From an uncultured Eubacteriales bacterium (lineage in GTDB: Bacteria; Bacillota_A; Clostridia; Lachnospirales; Lachnospiraceae): a stretch of DNA of 5,990 nt. The stretch covers positions 1 to 5,990 of the forward strand of contig CADCPV010000149.1 of the NCBI GenBank assembly GCA_902803345.1. The letters run 5' to 3'. Of the stretch, positions 5,715 to 5,990 are shown one piece after another (position 1 is the first letter of the stretch; each line of letters opens with the position of its first letter). The position numbers were made by a program, and so were the translations under genes. The notes below the pieces were generated by a model. It did not search any database. It had not been told where the DNA came from and was given only the letters and a program-made list of their open reading frames with translations.

Positions 5715-5990
5715 TTATTTCACCGGATTTCCGTTGTAATCGACCCATTCCCTTCCGTCAAAAATCAGTTTTTTGCGGAGATCGAGATCGTAGTATTCCT
5801 GCATATACTGCGGAATGTAGGTCAGGCGTTCCGCCGTGCTGCCGCCGGCTTTGTGGACGGCATTGATGGTGCGGAAGTTGTGGCCGGAGCCTTCTTCCCA
5901 GAACTGCACGTCCGGCGCGTTTTCGTAGCTGTGCCAGAATTTGTTCGCGCAGAAGCTGATCGTTCCGCAGAAGGAATCCGGCGTCAGCTC
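5715..5990 (-). CDS. Unidentified protein, C-terminal fragment
   Basis: The last 91 residues of a gene that enters from beyond the right edge; the frame is open from 5990 to a TAA at 5715-5717. I do not recognise the family. The fragment is rich in aromatic residues and histidine: ELTPDSFCGTISFCANKFWH, then a VQFWEEGSGHNFRTINAVH stretch, and an end with LIFDGREWVDYNGNPVK. The compact GSGHNF and FWH segments look like conserved loops of a soluble enzyme, not of a membrane or repeat protein. An internal GTG at 5907-5909 could be mistaken for the start, but the frame continues upstream in protein-like sequence with no ribosome binding site there. It lies 74 bases upstream of the serine hydrolase on the same strand, with no terminator between, so the two probably form an operon. 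Confidence 0.75.
   Translation of the reverse strand, partial: ELTPDSFCGTISFCANKFWHSYENAPDVQFWEEGSGHNFRTINAVHKAGGSTAERLTYIPQYMQEYYDLDLRKKLIFDGREWVDYNGNPVK

Noticed and set aside
1..5990. CRISPR array, tRNA, rRNA, transposase, phage or attachment-site signatures
   Set aside because: No regularly spaced direct repeats, tRNA-like cloverleaf, integrase/transposase motifs or terminal inverted repeats were seen on reading both strands.

Overview
This 5,990-base window looks like chromosomal DNA from a low- to mid-GC Bacillota, of gut or rumen Clostridia or Erysipelotrichia type. The reasons are strong AGGAGG-type ribosome binding sites, a PepV/Sapep-type dipeptidase, the wreck of an M14 gamma-D-glutamyl peptidase of the kind found in spore-former relatives, and a GH120-type beta-xylosidase. 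Base composition is a little above 50% GC by eye, and codons often end in C or G. The assignment below phylum is inference.

Layout. (1) 32-1390, minus: an M20 Sapep/PepV-like metallo-dipeptidase. It has its own extended -10 promoter (1434-1462), which lies inside the longest open frame and so fixes the start at 1390. (2) 1465-1515, minus: a terminator-like hairpin just upstream of that promoter. (3) 1550-1845, minus: a badly broken M14 zinc carboxypeptidase, kept in three pieces in different frames. (4) 1846-2189: a leader region with a candidate plus-strand promoter, a hairpin and a possible second gene remnant, and no intact gene. (5) 2190-4178, plus: a 662-residue right-handed beta-helix protein that I place in glycoside hydrolase family 120 (beta-xylosidase) from motif order and both catalytic residues. 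(6) 4218-4257: a bidirectional terminator between convergent genes. (7) 4264-5640, minus: a cytoplasmic serine hydrolase of the beta-lactamase/S12 fold. (8) 5715-5990, minus: the C-terminal 91 residues of an unidentified gene, probably co-transcribed with (7).

How they work together. The xylosidase appears to be a single-gene unit with no signal peptide, so it probably cleaves xylo-oligosaccharides already imported into the cell; no transporter or regulator is visible here. The dipeptidase handles cytoplasmic dipeptides. The M14 relic next to it would have cut cell-wall or other peptides when intact, so the left end may be what remains of a peptide-scavenging neighbourhood. I see no phage, transposon, CRISPR, tRNA or rRNA signature, and no clear novel multi-gene system. 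The most interesting items are the M14 relic and a run of cysteines replacing the usual asparagine ladder in the xylosidase beta-helix.
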